DNA from: Athripsodes cinereus
Taxonomy: Eukaryota; Arthropoda; Insecta; Trichoptera; Leptoceridae
NCBI GenBank assembly: GCA_947579605.1
Contig: OX388329.1
Span: 24,012,299 to 24,076,298 of the forward strand
Direction of reading: 5' to 3'
Length of the DNA: 64,000 nucleotides
In this document: in pieces, positions 25,168 through 35,926 of the stretch
Position numbering within the stretch: the stretch's first letter is position 1
Layout: every line of letters starts with the position of its first letter
The notes under the pieces: model-generated
What the model was told of the DNA's origin: nothing
Seen by the model: only the letters and a program-made list of their open reading frames with translations
Database searches by the model: none
Program-made: the position numbers and the translations under genes

Positions 25168-25215
25168 TTTTCACACAATAAAGTGGATTACCCAACTAGG
25201 TGAGACCTGTTCTAG
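25168..25215 (-). mobile_element. LINE tail fragment
   Basis: The reverse complement carries GCCCTAGAACAGG and ACCTAGTTGGGTAAT, similar to GCCCTAGTACAGGATCTACC TAGTTGGGCA at 35138-35165. Confidence 0.4.
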
Positions 25216-25309
25216 GGCAATCCAATTGATTCCAGCTGTCAATTATATTAATCTCGCACTCTTATTTGTAAGTTTTCGAGAAGAAAAATATACACATTTT
25301 ACATCTTAC

Positions 25310-25452
25310 ATTCGGCAATGATGAGATTTGAAAACTCAGTCTGATTTTTTTATTGACAATGACCGGCTTGGATCTTTCTTGTATGCAGCTGGTCTGGCGA
25401 CCATACCTCTTGTAGGATGTACCGTGATGGAATAGTCGTAGTAGGAGCAGCA
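25310..25452 (+). mobile_element. short RTE-ended non-autonomous element
   Basis: It aligns over its length with the reverse complement of 59480-59635: GCAATGATGAGATTTG at the 5' end, TGTATGCAGCTGGTCTGGCG in the middle, then CTTGTAGGATGTACCGTGAT GGAATAGT and a GTAGTAG end. It is diverged but shows the same order and spacing. Confidence 0.65.
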
Positions 25453-25459
25453 ATTACAC

Positions 25460-26010
25460 TATGGCAGACAATTTTATTTCGACCAAAAAACAGCATTTAG
25501 CGTTTGAAACATAAAAATATAACAATATTGAGCAAAATATACATCGATATTTTTTTTTCGTAGTTTCGCTAATTTGATATTATGAAAATGTGAACCAAGG
25601 AGCAAACTATTTTGTAAGTATGGTTTTGTTTAGATCGGGGATAACATTCATGCTAGTAAGCCAGTATAATATGAATATCTCTTTTACATATATACAAGTA
25701 TTAGTGAGTAAGATAGATCTAGAATATTTTAATACTATTCTTTTTTCACTTTAACTCTTAATAATCTATTTAAAAACACAGACGTAAAGCTCTCAACTAG
25801 CTTTCCACAGTCAGCGCTTTTATAACATTTTATACAAGATCATTTGATATTATTTCTGACAGAGTTTTTTATTTTATCTCAGACACAATTAATACGTCTT
25901 TTGTTGTCTTTGAAAGTAAAACAAGTATAAAAGGTTTTTGTAGAATGTACGATGGTGTATGTATGAATTTCTAATATGTATACAGTAGACTATAAAAAAA
26001 CAACATTGAT
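25460..26010. other. AT-rich non-coding stretch
   Basis: Nothing recognised. Confidence 0.5.
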
Positions 26011-26017
26011 TATAGTA

Positions 26018-26165
26018 AATATTCTATATTTTCAAGTGTAACTTTGTGGAAATACATTATAAAAGATAATATTTAAATTAAAACACTGTTTAATTCCACT
26101 ATGAGATTGATTTAATTAAAACGTTTTCGACTACAATGTAGTCATCATCAGTAATAACACAATAC
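26018..26165 (-). mobile_element. solo Penelope-type terminal repeat (pLTR)
   Basis: About 148 bp that is nearly identical, in reverse complement, to the 3' terminus of the Penelope-like element at 34038-34190. The match runs from ATATTCTATATTTTCAAGTG to GTCATCATCAGTAATAACAC AATAC, apart from a few bases near 26068. It contains the reverse complement of CTGATGATG plus a GACTAC/GTAGTC stem and GAAA. Confidence 0.85.
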
Positions 26166-26829
26166 CTTGATTATAGTATTAAATCACTTGTTAAATTTAG
26201 TACTGATGAAGGTATTTTGAGATTGAAAATCACTTTAAGAGATTTTGAAAGCTAACCAGGCTTTCCAGTTGGTAATACCTTATAAATTAACTTTAAATTT
26301 TGGTAAAATGTAAAAAATCACTTCGTTTAACCCTTTGACTCACTTTGTATCACATTTGATACACGCGTTCTTAGTGGTGTAATATGAAAGTTAGAACAAA
26401 TTTACCCAGATGCTCACCGTGTATCATTTCTACAAACCTTTATGAATGCTCAAATAGATGGTGTCTTGTATTTCGCGCCATTTCGCGACACTGTTGACAT
26501 TTGTGTGACGAAAGACGGTTGTGTTAATGTGGCTTTGCGTATTTTTACATTTTTTTTCATAAAAAAGTCATTTGTCGTGATAAATGTTGATTTTGTACAA
26601 TTAATATATGATTCTTTATGATAAATAATACCAAATTATTGCTTAAATGACAAACATTATTAGTCTGTGTGGTGGTTTGTGAAGGTGTATCAAATTTGAT
26701 ACAAAGTGACTACAAGGTTGTGAATAGGAAGGAATACATCAGACCAAGTAAGTAGTAAATACTTCATTATTTTCATTTGATGACATATGATTTTATATTT
26801 TATTTGAATTTTTATAATTTTTTAGCACA

Positions 26830-26889
26830 ATGGCTCGACGGGGATTATCTGAAAAAGATTTTTTAGACCAGTCAGGAATAATAGGATAG
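26830..26889 (+). pseudogene. piggyBac transposase N-terminal stub
   Basis: An ATG at 26830 opens a 19-codon frame (MARRGLSEKDF ...) that ends at TAG 26887-26889. Its position and its Arg-rich start with 'LSEK' look like the first codons of a piggyBac transposase. The next segment of the enzyme begins about 30 bp later in another frame, so the two are separated by an internal deletion and a frame change. Confidence 0.45.
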
Positions 26890-26918
26890 GTAAACCACCC
26901 ATACCTAGCATAAAAGAG

Positions 26919-27590
26919 ATGGCAAAAAAAGAACGAGGAACGATGGTCGGGTGCACCTCGAAAGATCAATCTTTGTGTCTTGTGCGATGGAATGATAATT
27001 CCATCGTCACTATGCTGTCCACCGCATATGACTGGGAAAAAAATCAAACTTTTGTGAGAAGGTGGGACAAAAAACAAAAATCTAAAATAGACGTACCCTG
27101 TCCTCGTCTAGTGTCAGAGTACAATAAGAGCATGGCGGGTGTTGATAAATTGGATTTCCTAATTGCTCTTTATCGCATCCACATAAAGTCAAAAAAGTGG
27201 ACCCTAAGAGTGATTTTTCCTTTTGTGGATTTAGTGGTAGTTACATCTTGGTTACAGTATAAAAGGGACTGTGGCTCTGTTGGAATAAACCAACGTCAAC
27301 AGTTGACACTTCTGCAGTTCAGGCTTTCTATTTCGGAATGTTTGATAAAATGTTTGCGTAATCCCCTGGACGTCCCAACTCCAGGAAGGCCAAGAAAAAG
27401 TGTCCAATATCAACCTCAATGTGATGTAAGGTTTGATGGAATGGGTCATTTCCCAGATTGGAGAAAGGATCGTCAGAGGTGTAAAAATCAGAAATGCGGC
27501 AAATTTTCATACGTAGTCTGTATAAAATGTAAGGTATCCTTGTGTATAAATAAGGACCGAAATTGTTTTATTGAGTATCATAAAAAATAA
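26919..27590 (+). pseudogene. piggyBac transposase, C-terminal part
   Basis: An open frame of 223 codons beginning at ATG 26919. Homology seems to continue a few codons upstream, so this ATG is probably internal to the ancestral protein. Residues about 20-40 contain VRWNDNSIVTMLST, the usual beta-strand region of the RNase H-like fold. Residues 70-75 contain the NKSMAGVDKLD motif, which carries the third catalytic aspartate. Residues 85-110 (HIKSKKW ... FPFVDLVV) are typical of the domain's end. The last 35 residues hold six Cys and a His (CKNQKCG ... CIKC ... C ... C) like the cross-brace zinc finger that binds piggyBac termini. Whole transposases have about 550-600 residues; the N-terminal half with the first two aspartates is gone, so catalysis is not expected. 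It may persist as a DNA-binding fragment, but that is inference. Confidence 0.9.
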
Positions 27591-27880
27591 AGTTCTGTTT
27601 GAAAAAAAATTGTTTCATTTCACATTACTTTTTACAACATTTGGTCACTATGTATCAGATATGATACACCCTATATTTTTTTTATTGGCTATTGGATACA
27701 AAAAAAATGAAAACCATGATACCTTTGAACCTTATAGTAACTATAAAAAACATAATTCATAAGAAAATTCTCAAAGAAATTAATTAGTGATTCAAAGGGT
27801 TAATGAATCTAGTACTTAACTTCATTCTATTTGATACTATCAATTTTTTTTTGGTTTATTCATTTCAATTATAGTACAAG

Positions 27881-27948
27881 ATTCCTAAAGTATTAGAACA
27901 ATCAAATGTTTCTAATTCCTAAAGTATTAGAACAATTAAATGTTTCTA
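27881..27948. repeat. tandem duplication, 2 x 34 bp
   Basis: ATTCCTAAAGTATTAGAACA followed by ATCAAATGTTTCTA starts at 27881 and is repeated with one difference from 27915. Confidence 0.85.
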
Positions 27949-28008
27949 TACTCACCCCCTTTCCCTGCCCTTAAAAACATTCTGGCTACATTCTTCATTA
28001 AGTTAAAC

Positions 28009-28336
28009 ATATCGTCATTGCGTATTCAAAAAGAGGTGTGTGAATTTATAAATATTTTGACATTTCTAGAATAAACTGCTTATAAGGACATCATAACCAT
28101 TTTATAAAGTGATTCTCAGTACCAAATATTAAAATTCAATACTTAAAAAATAATATCACATGCCAATAAAAATCCTTACAACAAATTTAATGCCCTAATG
28201 AACAGTTTTTATAGAATTATTTATAAATAAAACACTTATTTGTAGTATATCCACAGTGACTAGTTTTTATAGAGTACGAGTAAACCTAAATAAAAATGTT
28301 CGCAACTACCTCTCTTTGAATATGCAATGACGATAT
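28009..28336. repeat. imperfect inverted repeat, MITE-like
   Basis: ATATCGTCATTGCGTATTCA AAAAGAGGT at 28009-28037 matches the reverse complement of 28309-28336 (ATATCGTCATTGCATATTCA AAGAGAGGT). The intervening 270 bp is AT-rich and non-coding. Confidence 0.6.
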
Positions 28337-28558
28337 ACTGATTTGACTACACTATATTGAATACAAGTAAATTCATAGAAAATGTGCAATCAATAAAATA
28401 AATATATATTTCTATTCACTTATTTTCAATTACGATAAAATAAGCATTTTCTTTATTGTTAACATTTGTCTGAAATACCATTATTAGGTACATGTAATAA
28501 AAGATATCGTTCATTTTCATGCTCGAATAACATTATTCCCGTAATAACAAACATTTAT

Positions 28559-28581
28559 GAGTGAGGGAGAGAGAGAGAGCT
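28559..28581. repeat. (GA)n microsatellite
   Basis: GTGAGGGAGAGAGAGAGAG. Confidence 0.8.
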
Positions 28582-28589
28582 TAACAACG

Positions 28590-30110
28590 TTCTATTTAAA
28601 TGTTAGAGTGGATTGGCTGTTGATCTTTCCTTAGTTTTCTCAAATATTTACCGTGTCAATAATAGCCAAACGCGTGGGAGAAATTAAATGATTAAATTAT
28701 TTCAAATAAATTTTAACAAATCATTTTTACAGACTTAGAAGTATAATACCTACCTACCTCGAAATATTTTCGGAAAACGTTTTGAATATTTCGTTGAATT
28801 TATTTTCTTTTTGTTAATTCAACAGCTTTCTTAAAGTTTTGTATTTCTTTAAAATAAAATAAATTAAATATCGCGAGAATTTCTTTTTTGCAGAAGGTAT
28901 TTTAATTTAAAATAATGCTGAAATAAATAAGTATCATATAATGAATTAAATTTGTAATAATATTTTTTGTATTATCTCTCAACTTTCAGAAAAGATAATA
29001 CTTAAAAAAAAATCTAAATAAACTCAAACCCACCTTACACACCCACACAAGTCAGCGATACGCTTGTATCTTGAAAGTGAAATAACTCAGAAGCAGAAAC
29101 AAAATGAAACCCAGGTCTCTCGAATGAAATTCGTAGACTACACGATTAGGCTACCGAGCTTATTTTTAAGCTTATTTCTTAACATACTATCCAAAAAAAA
29201 GAAAAAAAAATTGGTTTAGGTTATAAAAACAAAATATGTCAGCCAATGTATACGAGTATAGTATTTAAACTGTTATTGTTATTTACACGTCGTTAAATAA
29301 AATATTTTTTTTATTATTCGAGCAGTCTCTTTGTTTGCTGACCTGACCGTTGTCAAATAACAGTTTTACTCTACGAACTCTACGATTTTTTGCCTTAAAT
29401 TTTTCCTCTCATACACCTAATTTAGAAATATTGGCCGTTATTATATTAGTTGAATCAAGCGTAAAGGTTTCCTAGCAAAATAATATTTCCAACTGTTTGA
29501 TGATAACTTTTTACGAATGAATTGAAACAGAGGAAAAAATTATATTACTAAAAAGATAATAAGTTTTAGAGATCCATAAAAATAATCCATAGCAGAAAAA
29601 TAATTGAATTATCCGGTAAAAAGACAATTGTTTTGGACAAGTCTCCAATCTACAGTTGCAATGCCAATATTCAAATGACATAATATAGGATCCCGGAATA
29701 GAGATATGATAAGAGAAATTCAAGAGTACTTTAAAACAGATAGGCAAATGATATCAACATCATGACTGTAAAGAAATTATAACAAAGAATTGAAAAGTTT
29801 TCAAAATGACTATACCTGACAGTGAAGAGTGAAAGTTACCAATAAGAACGCTGTGCGTAGTAATTACATACGATTATGTTAAGAAATGATTCGACATGTT
29901 CTAAAGTTATTTGCATTGTCATTAATGACATTTTAATACTGCGAACTGATCGCTAGATGATCATCAACAAAAGTTGTATAATGAAAGACGTGAAATTGCA
30001 TTTTTACAAAAGATTAAGTTTTGTTACAACAAAAATTTTCAGGATTATTGTATGTAACACAGTCTGTTGTGTTGAAAACTGGATTTCACTTGCTCAGAAG
30101 TGTGGATGTC
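28590..30110. other. AT-rich non-coding stretch
   Basis: No gene or repeat recognised. Confidence 0.5.
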
Positions 30111-30117
30111 AATCAAA

Positions 30118-30146
30118 TTAAGTTTTTAAACTACTATAGATGACTC
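30118..30146 (-). repeat. 29-bp inverted match to the SINE C tail
   Basis: Bases 30118-30146 are an exact reverse complement of 30622-30650, in the tail of SINE C. This is probably a truncated, opposite-strand copy of the same SINE. Confidence 0.75.
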
Positions 30147-30509
30147 TATAGATGCATATAGTCTTAAATGAACAATGTTGTTGAGTATAAGGATCGGAGG
30201 CTTCAAATATTGTGTTTCAACCGAACTTCGATAGAGGGACATAGCTTAGGAAATCACGTTACATGTGAAAGTATTTGATGATTACAGTATATATATATAA
30301 CTTTCAAAAATTCTGAAACATGTGACAAGCATGATATAGAGGAATTGGGAACGTTACCCGGATTTAAAGAGTACTCTTAACCAGCCTTGTGTCGATTCGT
30401 AAGCATCGAGACTCTGTATCATGCTATCCTTAAGGAAGTTCACATTGATGTATCTACCCCGTACACACGGTATATATAATATACCTAACTAGTATGTACC
30501 TAATTCATT

Positions 30510-30650
30510 AGGTTAGACTAGTGGTTAACACACTCGCCTTGCAAGCGAGGAGTCGTGGGTTCGATCCTCAGACTAGGCAAAAATATTAATGTCCATTTTT
30601 CTGAGCTAATTCAATGTGTACGAGTCATCTATAGTAGTTTAAAAACTTAA
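30510..30650 (+). mobile_element. tRNA-derived SINE, family C
   Basis: The head is tRNA-like: A-box region TTAGACTAGTGGTTAACAC, an anticodon-arm-like CTCGC/GCGAG stem around CTTGCAA (anticodon TGC), and B box GGTTCGATCCT. The 5' and 3' acceptor strands do not pair, so it is not a functional tRNA gene. The tail of about 70 bp includes GAGTCATCTATAGTAGTTTA. Only one clear copy is in the window, plus the inverted tail fragment at 30118. Confidence 0.65.
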
Positions 30651-30659
30651 AAATTTTCA

Positions 30660-32495
30660 GAGCAAACAGTAGACAGATTGCCATCAAACATAAAAATATA
30701 TAAGATAATTATATTGGTAAATGTGTATTTTAAATTCACGCAATATTAATAAATTTTGACGCTGTATAATTAAGAGTAATTTGAGTGCCCAAAGCGCGTT
30801 GGTGATAAGGACGGTTTCCGATTTCTTTGCATTGTTAATTAAAAAGTTATGTACGAGATGTACTCAGCAAATCAAAATTTTATATAATTTTAAGTATGAA
30901 ATAGTCACTTTTATAATTTATTATTTATTTATTAAATTTGAAGAGAGTGATATTATTACAGTTGCAACATTTGTGTCACTCAGAGTTCATGTAAAAAACA
31001 GTTTCATAATGATTTAAATGTCATCAAACAAATATTGCAAAAACGAACGAAACTTTTCTTCAAACAATTTTGATTTATACTGTGACAGTTCTGTCGTACA
31101 TACAATATGTTAAATAAATCTTCTGTCAATATTTCAATTTTTGTTTTATTAAAGTCTACGTATAATATACTTAAATTATATGAAAAGATGCAAATTATTA
31201 TAGCACGATAAAAAATATAAACTTTTAACTTTAGTAGCTTATATATAACGTAACGTAATATGTAACCTTTTGATGTCGTATATCTCCCGTCATCTCCGCA
31301 TGATTAATCTTTCACGAAAACTGAAGTAAAGAGAAGAATCAATCATCATATCATTTAAGAGAGTAAAGCTTTCATACTACGAAGGAAAATAATGAAAGTT
31401 CATGTCAGAAAATCACAAAACTTTATTTTCTGTTAATTCATATCGAAAATTTATAGCGATAACAATGTTGAGAGTAATTCATTTACAATATAACTTTCGA
31501 AGTTTTTTTTAGGTAAATCTGGATTCGAAATATGTACATCCACATACACTTCAGATACCCTTACAGAGAACAATATCATTATGTCATGAAGGTGAAGAAA
31601 ACACATCTAATGTCATCAGTACGAGTTCTTAGTTCACCAAGATATAAATGATAAATATTCAAATCAATTGCATTTGAAAATGGCCAAACCATAGACATAA
31701 TACACAGTAATACTGTGCGCTTCTATGAAAAACTTTGTGACCTGAGATACCTAGTAACATTTTTGGAATTCAGAATAAAGCTTATGAAAAAGATGTATTT
31801 TTAACTACTGCGATTTAATACAGTTTAATTGAATCTGATATATTGCACCATTCTTCTTCTGGATGTCAATCTTTATATTTTGTAAATTTAACACGACGCA
31901 AGCAAAATAATTTTATTTTAACGCCAATCAATTATTATCGCCACACATTACCTGTCATATTATTTAAATATAGCTAAAAGTGCATTTTATGCTTCGACAA
32001 ACTTCGAAATGCACTCACCGTCGATAAACCTGATTATAGTAATGAATACCTACTTTGATTATTTTGTTTTAATTTAATTATCTATCTATTGATTATTTCT
32101 GCTACGTTGATTGAGTATGTTAACAATCTAGTTATGGAAATCCATTTTTATGATAAAAGAATATGTTATAATTTTTGTTTTAAAATACATTCATCAATAC
32201 ATTATTTACCAATTGCTGTTTGCTACACTTTAAAGTCTTTCTTCTTGGGATATTGTTAATCAAAAAATTCATATTGTTAATTGAAAAACGTACAGTTTGC
32301 CTTCTTTGTACCTTCCATAAAAAAGACATTCAAAGCGTGATAACGTGTGTACATTATCGCTAAATGAAAGATGTTGAATACTTTTTTATTCATAATATTT
32401 AGTAAACACCTGTCATTATAGGATACTCGAAAACTTATAGAAAAGAGAAGATAATTTGCAGGAACTATGTTTTATTTTTCTTATTTCTCTCCTTA
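30660..32495. other. AT-rich non-coding stretch
   Basis: No gene or repeat recognised. Confidence 0.5.
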
Positions 32496-32499
32496 TTTT

Positions 32500-32625
32500 T
32501 GGGCACTTATTAGTCCCACATGGTGGTGGCGTCTGCCTTTCTTCTGTAGAATTCATCCTCATTGGAAACATCGCAGTTCTGCATGTCTTGTCTTACTTCT
32601 TGGATTTAATCGGACATAATTAACA
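32500..32625 (-). mobile_element. LINE (RTE-like) 3' end remnant
   Basis: Minus-strand codons read QEVRQDMQNCDV ... RRKADATTMWD before a stop. This is close in form to the 'VQEDMRNLGV ... RKADPTTMRD' ending common in insect retroelement ORFs. The upstream part is lost and spacing within the motif suggests small deletions. Confidence 0.5.
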
Positions 32626-32639
32626 GGTTTTTGTGCTTC

Positions 32640-33305
32640 AGATGGCAATCGGCACTAGATAAATAAATTCACAAACACAGCCAAAAACAAAAATGAAACC
32701 AAAATTTAATCTGACAATTTCTGTATTACTTAGTTTAGTAATATATTTATTAATCATATTTCGAGACTAACTATACCTGATAGTTGTAGGTAGTACGAAT
32801 TAATTTCCTCTGATTACTTATGAATAACCGATTATTAAAATATTATTGTCAATAGGTAATTACTATGATAATACTATTAATAATCTAATTAACGCAGTGC
32901 AGAGCCCATAACATGATATAAATTGAAATGTCATTTCATAATGTTAAAACGTAATGTAAATATTATAACATAATTTTTTACCATATTGTAACCGCATTGA
33001 CATTATTTGTTTTATCTTTTGATTACCAAACAAATGGAAATTTATACTATTATACAAATTATTAATATCAATTAAACTATTTTGTTCGAATAATCAAAGG
33101 ATTTTTATATACCTATATTTATTTGTTTGATGACAGTATAATTATGTATTAAATACATTTAAAATACAATTAATGCAAATATAAACCACATTGGTTGCTA
33201 CTTAAACGTTCATATGAAAAATAGAAAACGAAAATATTTCAAATAAATTAGAAAGTATTTATTTTAAATATAAACAAATTATGATCACATGAAATGCAAA
33301 AATTA
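32640..33305. other. AT-rich non-coding stretch
   Basis: Nothing recognised. Confidence 0.5.
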
Positions 33306-33355
33306 AAAAAGAGATAATATTTAAATTAAAACACTGTTTAATTCCACTATGAGAT

Positions 33356-33995
33356 AAATATCGCAACAAATAACGGATATAAACCTGATGTAATACGTAA
33401 GAAAATTAAGAAATTCTCAACCCAACATATCATCTATAAGTATATATATAGTAAAACAAAAACAATTCAAGATAAACCCTGGAGCAAGATTCTATATAAT
33501 GGTCCATTGTCCACATCTCTCATCAACATCTGCAAAGACAAAACATTTCAACCAGCATTTTTTACCGACCACTCAATTAGAAAATACATATTAAATAATA
33601 AATCAAAAATAAATCCATTAGATTCCAGTGGTGTTTATAAAATAAATTGTAAAGAATGTGACTCAGCCTACATTGGTCAGTCCGGCAGAAGAATTCATAC
33701 TCGAGTAACTGAGCACCTTAGAGCTAAAAAGAACTTTGGTATCAATTCAGAAATGGCGGACCATGCTAGAGATACGGGCCATGATTTTGACCTCAGCGGT
33801 GTGGAATTGCTGCAAAAATGTTCTAAAGGCAAAAAACTGGACATCTTGGAAACATTAGAAATTAATAATCATAAAAATTTAGTAAATATTCAACAACCAC
33901 AAATAACCTCACCACTACTTCTGCTCCTGAACCCGCCCCTGAACTTTTCACCCCCACCCTCCACACACACACTGCCAATTGTGACCACTCCTTAA
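33356..33995 (+). pseudogene. GIY-YIG endonuclease domain of a Penelope-like retroelement
   Basis: The frame is open from the element's 5' junction near 33356, and most of it follows a non-ATG codon at 33507, so it is a truncated C-terminal part rather than a complete gene. From 33507 (162 codons), residues about 42-57 show GVYKI ... YIGQ, the GIY and YIG strands. A CKEC pair sits between them, as in Penelope endonucleases. The R of GRRIHTR follows, then EH, HARDTGH, and a Glu in LDILETLEI at the place of the catalytic Glu. The domain makes the DNA nick that primes reverse transcription. The tail after NNHKNLVNIQ is a low-complexity Leu/Pro-rich run up to a TAA. Key residues look intact, but without the reverse transcriptase the copy cannot move by itself. 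Confidence 0.88.
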
Positions 33996-34050
33996 ATTTT
34001 TTTTTATATTGTTGTATGTCCTTTAATTTTAGATTTAGTATTGTGTTATT

Positions 34051-34085
34051 ACTGATGATGACTACATTGTAGTCGAAAACGTTTT
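34051..34085 (+). ncRNA. hammerhead-ribozyme-like core in the Penelope terminal repeat
   Basis: CTGATGA (34052-34058), one T, a perfect stem GACTAC/GTAGTC with loop ATT (34060-34074), then GAAA (34075-34078). This is the order of the hammerhead core, and Penelope-like elements are known to carry such ribozymes. One extra base between CTGATGA and stem II departs from the consensus, and stems I and III are not clear, so activity is doubtful. Confidence 0.45.
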
Positions 34086-34199
34086 AATTAAAGCAATCTC
34101 ATAGTGGAATTAAACAGTGTTTTAATTTAAATAGGTATTATCTTTTATAATGTATTTCCACAAAGTTACACTTGAAAATATAGAATATTTAAGAAAGAG

Positions 34200-35115
34200 A
34201 TATAAATAAGATTGGCCAACAAAGTGAATGGAAAATGAGGAGTGATTACGATTTGTTAATAACATCTTCAAATTCCTTACTTACAATTTTTTCTCAAATT
34301 TTTCATTTTTTTATATAGTATCGATCCTTGATACATCTCTCCAGGGCTGAGACAATTATCCAAGTATGTGGACAAACGTCAAAAATATTGTAAATTTTAC
34401 AGAAACGAATAAAATCGTCTCACCATCGTAGTCTTCGTAATGTTATACTATGATACAATGTCTATATTCTGCTCGAGGATAATTTCTGTTCAATGCGCAA
34501 CTACTCGGCTATTAGTTTCCATCTTGTGACAGAAAAAATAAACTTGAATTTGATATAAAAATAATATATTCAACAGTTAAATCAAGGATGGATTAATCGA
34601 GTTTAACCGTTGAGAATAGGCAGAGCTTTGACAATTATTAGTGTGTATATTTTTAGAATGATACGTGTTTTTCCTTAAATACACGTTCTCATATTTAGGT
34701 AACCTTTGACCTATCGATTTTTGCAACTTCTAGCGAAAAAGAAAACATTCCCAATGTAATCATTTCTAGTTGTTTCTGAAAAAAAAACTATACACAGACG
34801 GTTTCCAATTTATAGGACGTACATCGAGTGTTAAATTTTCCGTTCGAATATTTCGCCTGATCTTTCATTTACAAGAGTTTCAAGTTACAAGATAAATCTT
34901 ACGTATGGTAATATTTGGTTACTGACAACACCAACATTGGAAAGGTATATAATTGTTGTTTTTTTTCTTATTTTATATGGAGAAATGGTTTGTTTGTGTA
35001 TTATTATTACATGCATGGACAGTTTACAGTGCAGTATTTTCTTGTTGTGAATGTGATTGTGTATATGTACGAGATGAATGCTTTTTGTAATTGTGTATAA
35101 TGTTTGTTTTTGATT
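34200..35115. other. AT-rich non-coding stretch
   Basis: Nothing recognised. Confidence 0.5.
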
Positions 35116-35119
35116 GATA

Positions 35120-35220
35120 TGTTTGTAAGATGTTTGCCCTAGTACAGGATCTACCTAGTTGGGCAGCATCAATTAAGTATGTATCTAAAAATTATAATTT
35201 ATTTAGAAATAAATAAATTG
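35120..35220 (+). mobile_element. LINE 3' tail
   Basis: GCCCTAGTACAGGATCTACC then TAGTTGGGCAGCATC, ending with an (AAATA)n tail near 35206-35219. It is shared with the minus-strand fragment at 25168-25215. Confidence 0.5.
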
Positions 35221-35229
35221 TTGTCATTC

Positions 35230-35720
35230 AGATGACAGATCTATTTTGCTTATGGATCTGCGTAAAAGGAAGAACATAATAAATTGTGTCAACTATAAAC
35301 CTTGTTTTTTATTAAAATACCACTTAACAACGAATAAATTAACTTTTTATGTAAAAAAAATATAACTATATATCTATGCCATCAATTTTTTTCCCAGATG
35401 TACTCGTACACTATAAAGCGGACAAACTCACAATAAACATACATGTCGTCCTTGTAAAGATTTTGAACATCTCATATAATATGTGAAAAATATATGTAAT
35501 AAGAAAATAATAATATAATAATACATGTACCATAAAAGTAATTTTACATCAAATAAAGTCGCCGGTAGAATCAAATAAAATTAATTGAATTACGTGATAA
35601 TTTGTAGTTTTGGAACTTTTGCTTATCGGTTTAGCGTAAAGTTCATTAAACGTAGCTCTGAACAGACATAATCTGTATTTTGTTTAAAATAAATATAATG
35701 CTAAGTATGTTTCATAAAAT
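35230..35720. other. AT-rich non-coding stretch
   Basis: Nothing recognised. Confidence 0.5.
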
Positions 35721-35726
35721 ATCATT

Positions 35727-35905
35727 ATTTTTTTTTTTTAAATAGATATATCTGGGTTTTTGTTATAAACTCAAATACAACCTTATACACCTTTCACAGT
35801 AAGCTACTTAAAGCTTGTGTCGTAAAAGGGGAGTTTGACGGCGCCTGGTATCGAACCACGGACCCCTTGTTCACGAGACTCTACCTCCAGGCTACCGACG
35901 AACTC
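35727..35905 (-). mobile_element. tRNA-derived SINE, family A, near complete
   Basis: On the minus strand the copy starts GTCGGTAGCCTGGAGGTAGA (A-box region) and then has GGTTCGATACC (B box). The body is shared with 8918-9121, and the copy ends in an A tract seen here as T at 35727-35739. Flanks ATATCATTAT and ATTATCATTTT are possible imperfect target duplications. Confidence 0.85.
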
Positions 35906-35926
35906 AAATTATCATTTTATTTATAA

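Larger units (their letters stand above)
26327..27803 (+). mobile_element. piggyBac-family element, internally deleted
   Basis: TTAA at 26327-26330 and at 27800-27803 flank terminal inverted repeats CCCTTTGACTCAC (left) and CCCTTTGAATCAC (right, reverse complement). A duplicated TTAA target and CCC-starting termini are the hallmarks of piggyBac. The interior of about 1.47 kb encodes only the C-terminal part of the transposase. The palindrome GTATCAnATnTGATAC occurs at 26347-26362, 26687-26702 and 27652-27667, each preceded or followed by a CACTTTGT-like flank, and may be a transposase-binding site. The clean termini suggest the copy could have been mobilised by an enzyme encoded elsewhere. 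Confidence 0.93.
33313..34190 (+). mobile_element. Penelope-like element, 5'-truncated
   Basis: It consists of a 43-bp antisense piece of its own terminal repeat (33313-33355, identical to 26065-26107), the C-terminal GIY-YIG coding part, and the 3' terminal repeat in sense (about 34038-34190). A terminal-repeat fragment in inverted orientation at the 5' junction is a known trait of Penelope-like elements. The reverse transcriptase region is absent. The 3' repeat is nearly identical to the inverted solo copy at 26018-26165. Confidence 0.88.

Noticed and set aside
30521..30580. A functional tRNA-Ala (TGC) gene
   Set aside because: The anticodon and T arms look tRNA-like, but the two acceptor strands do not pair and a SINE body follows directly.
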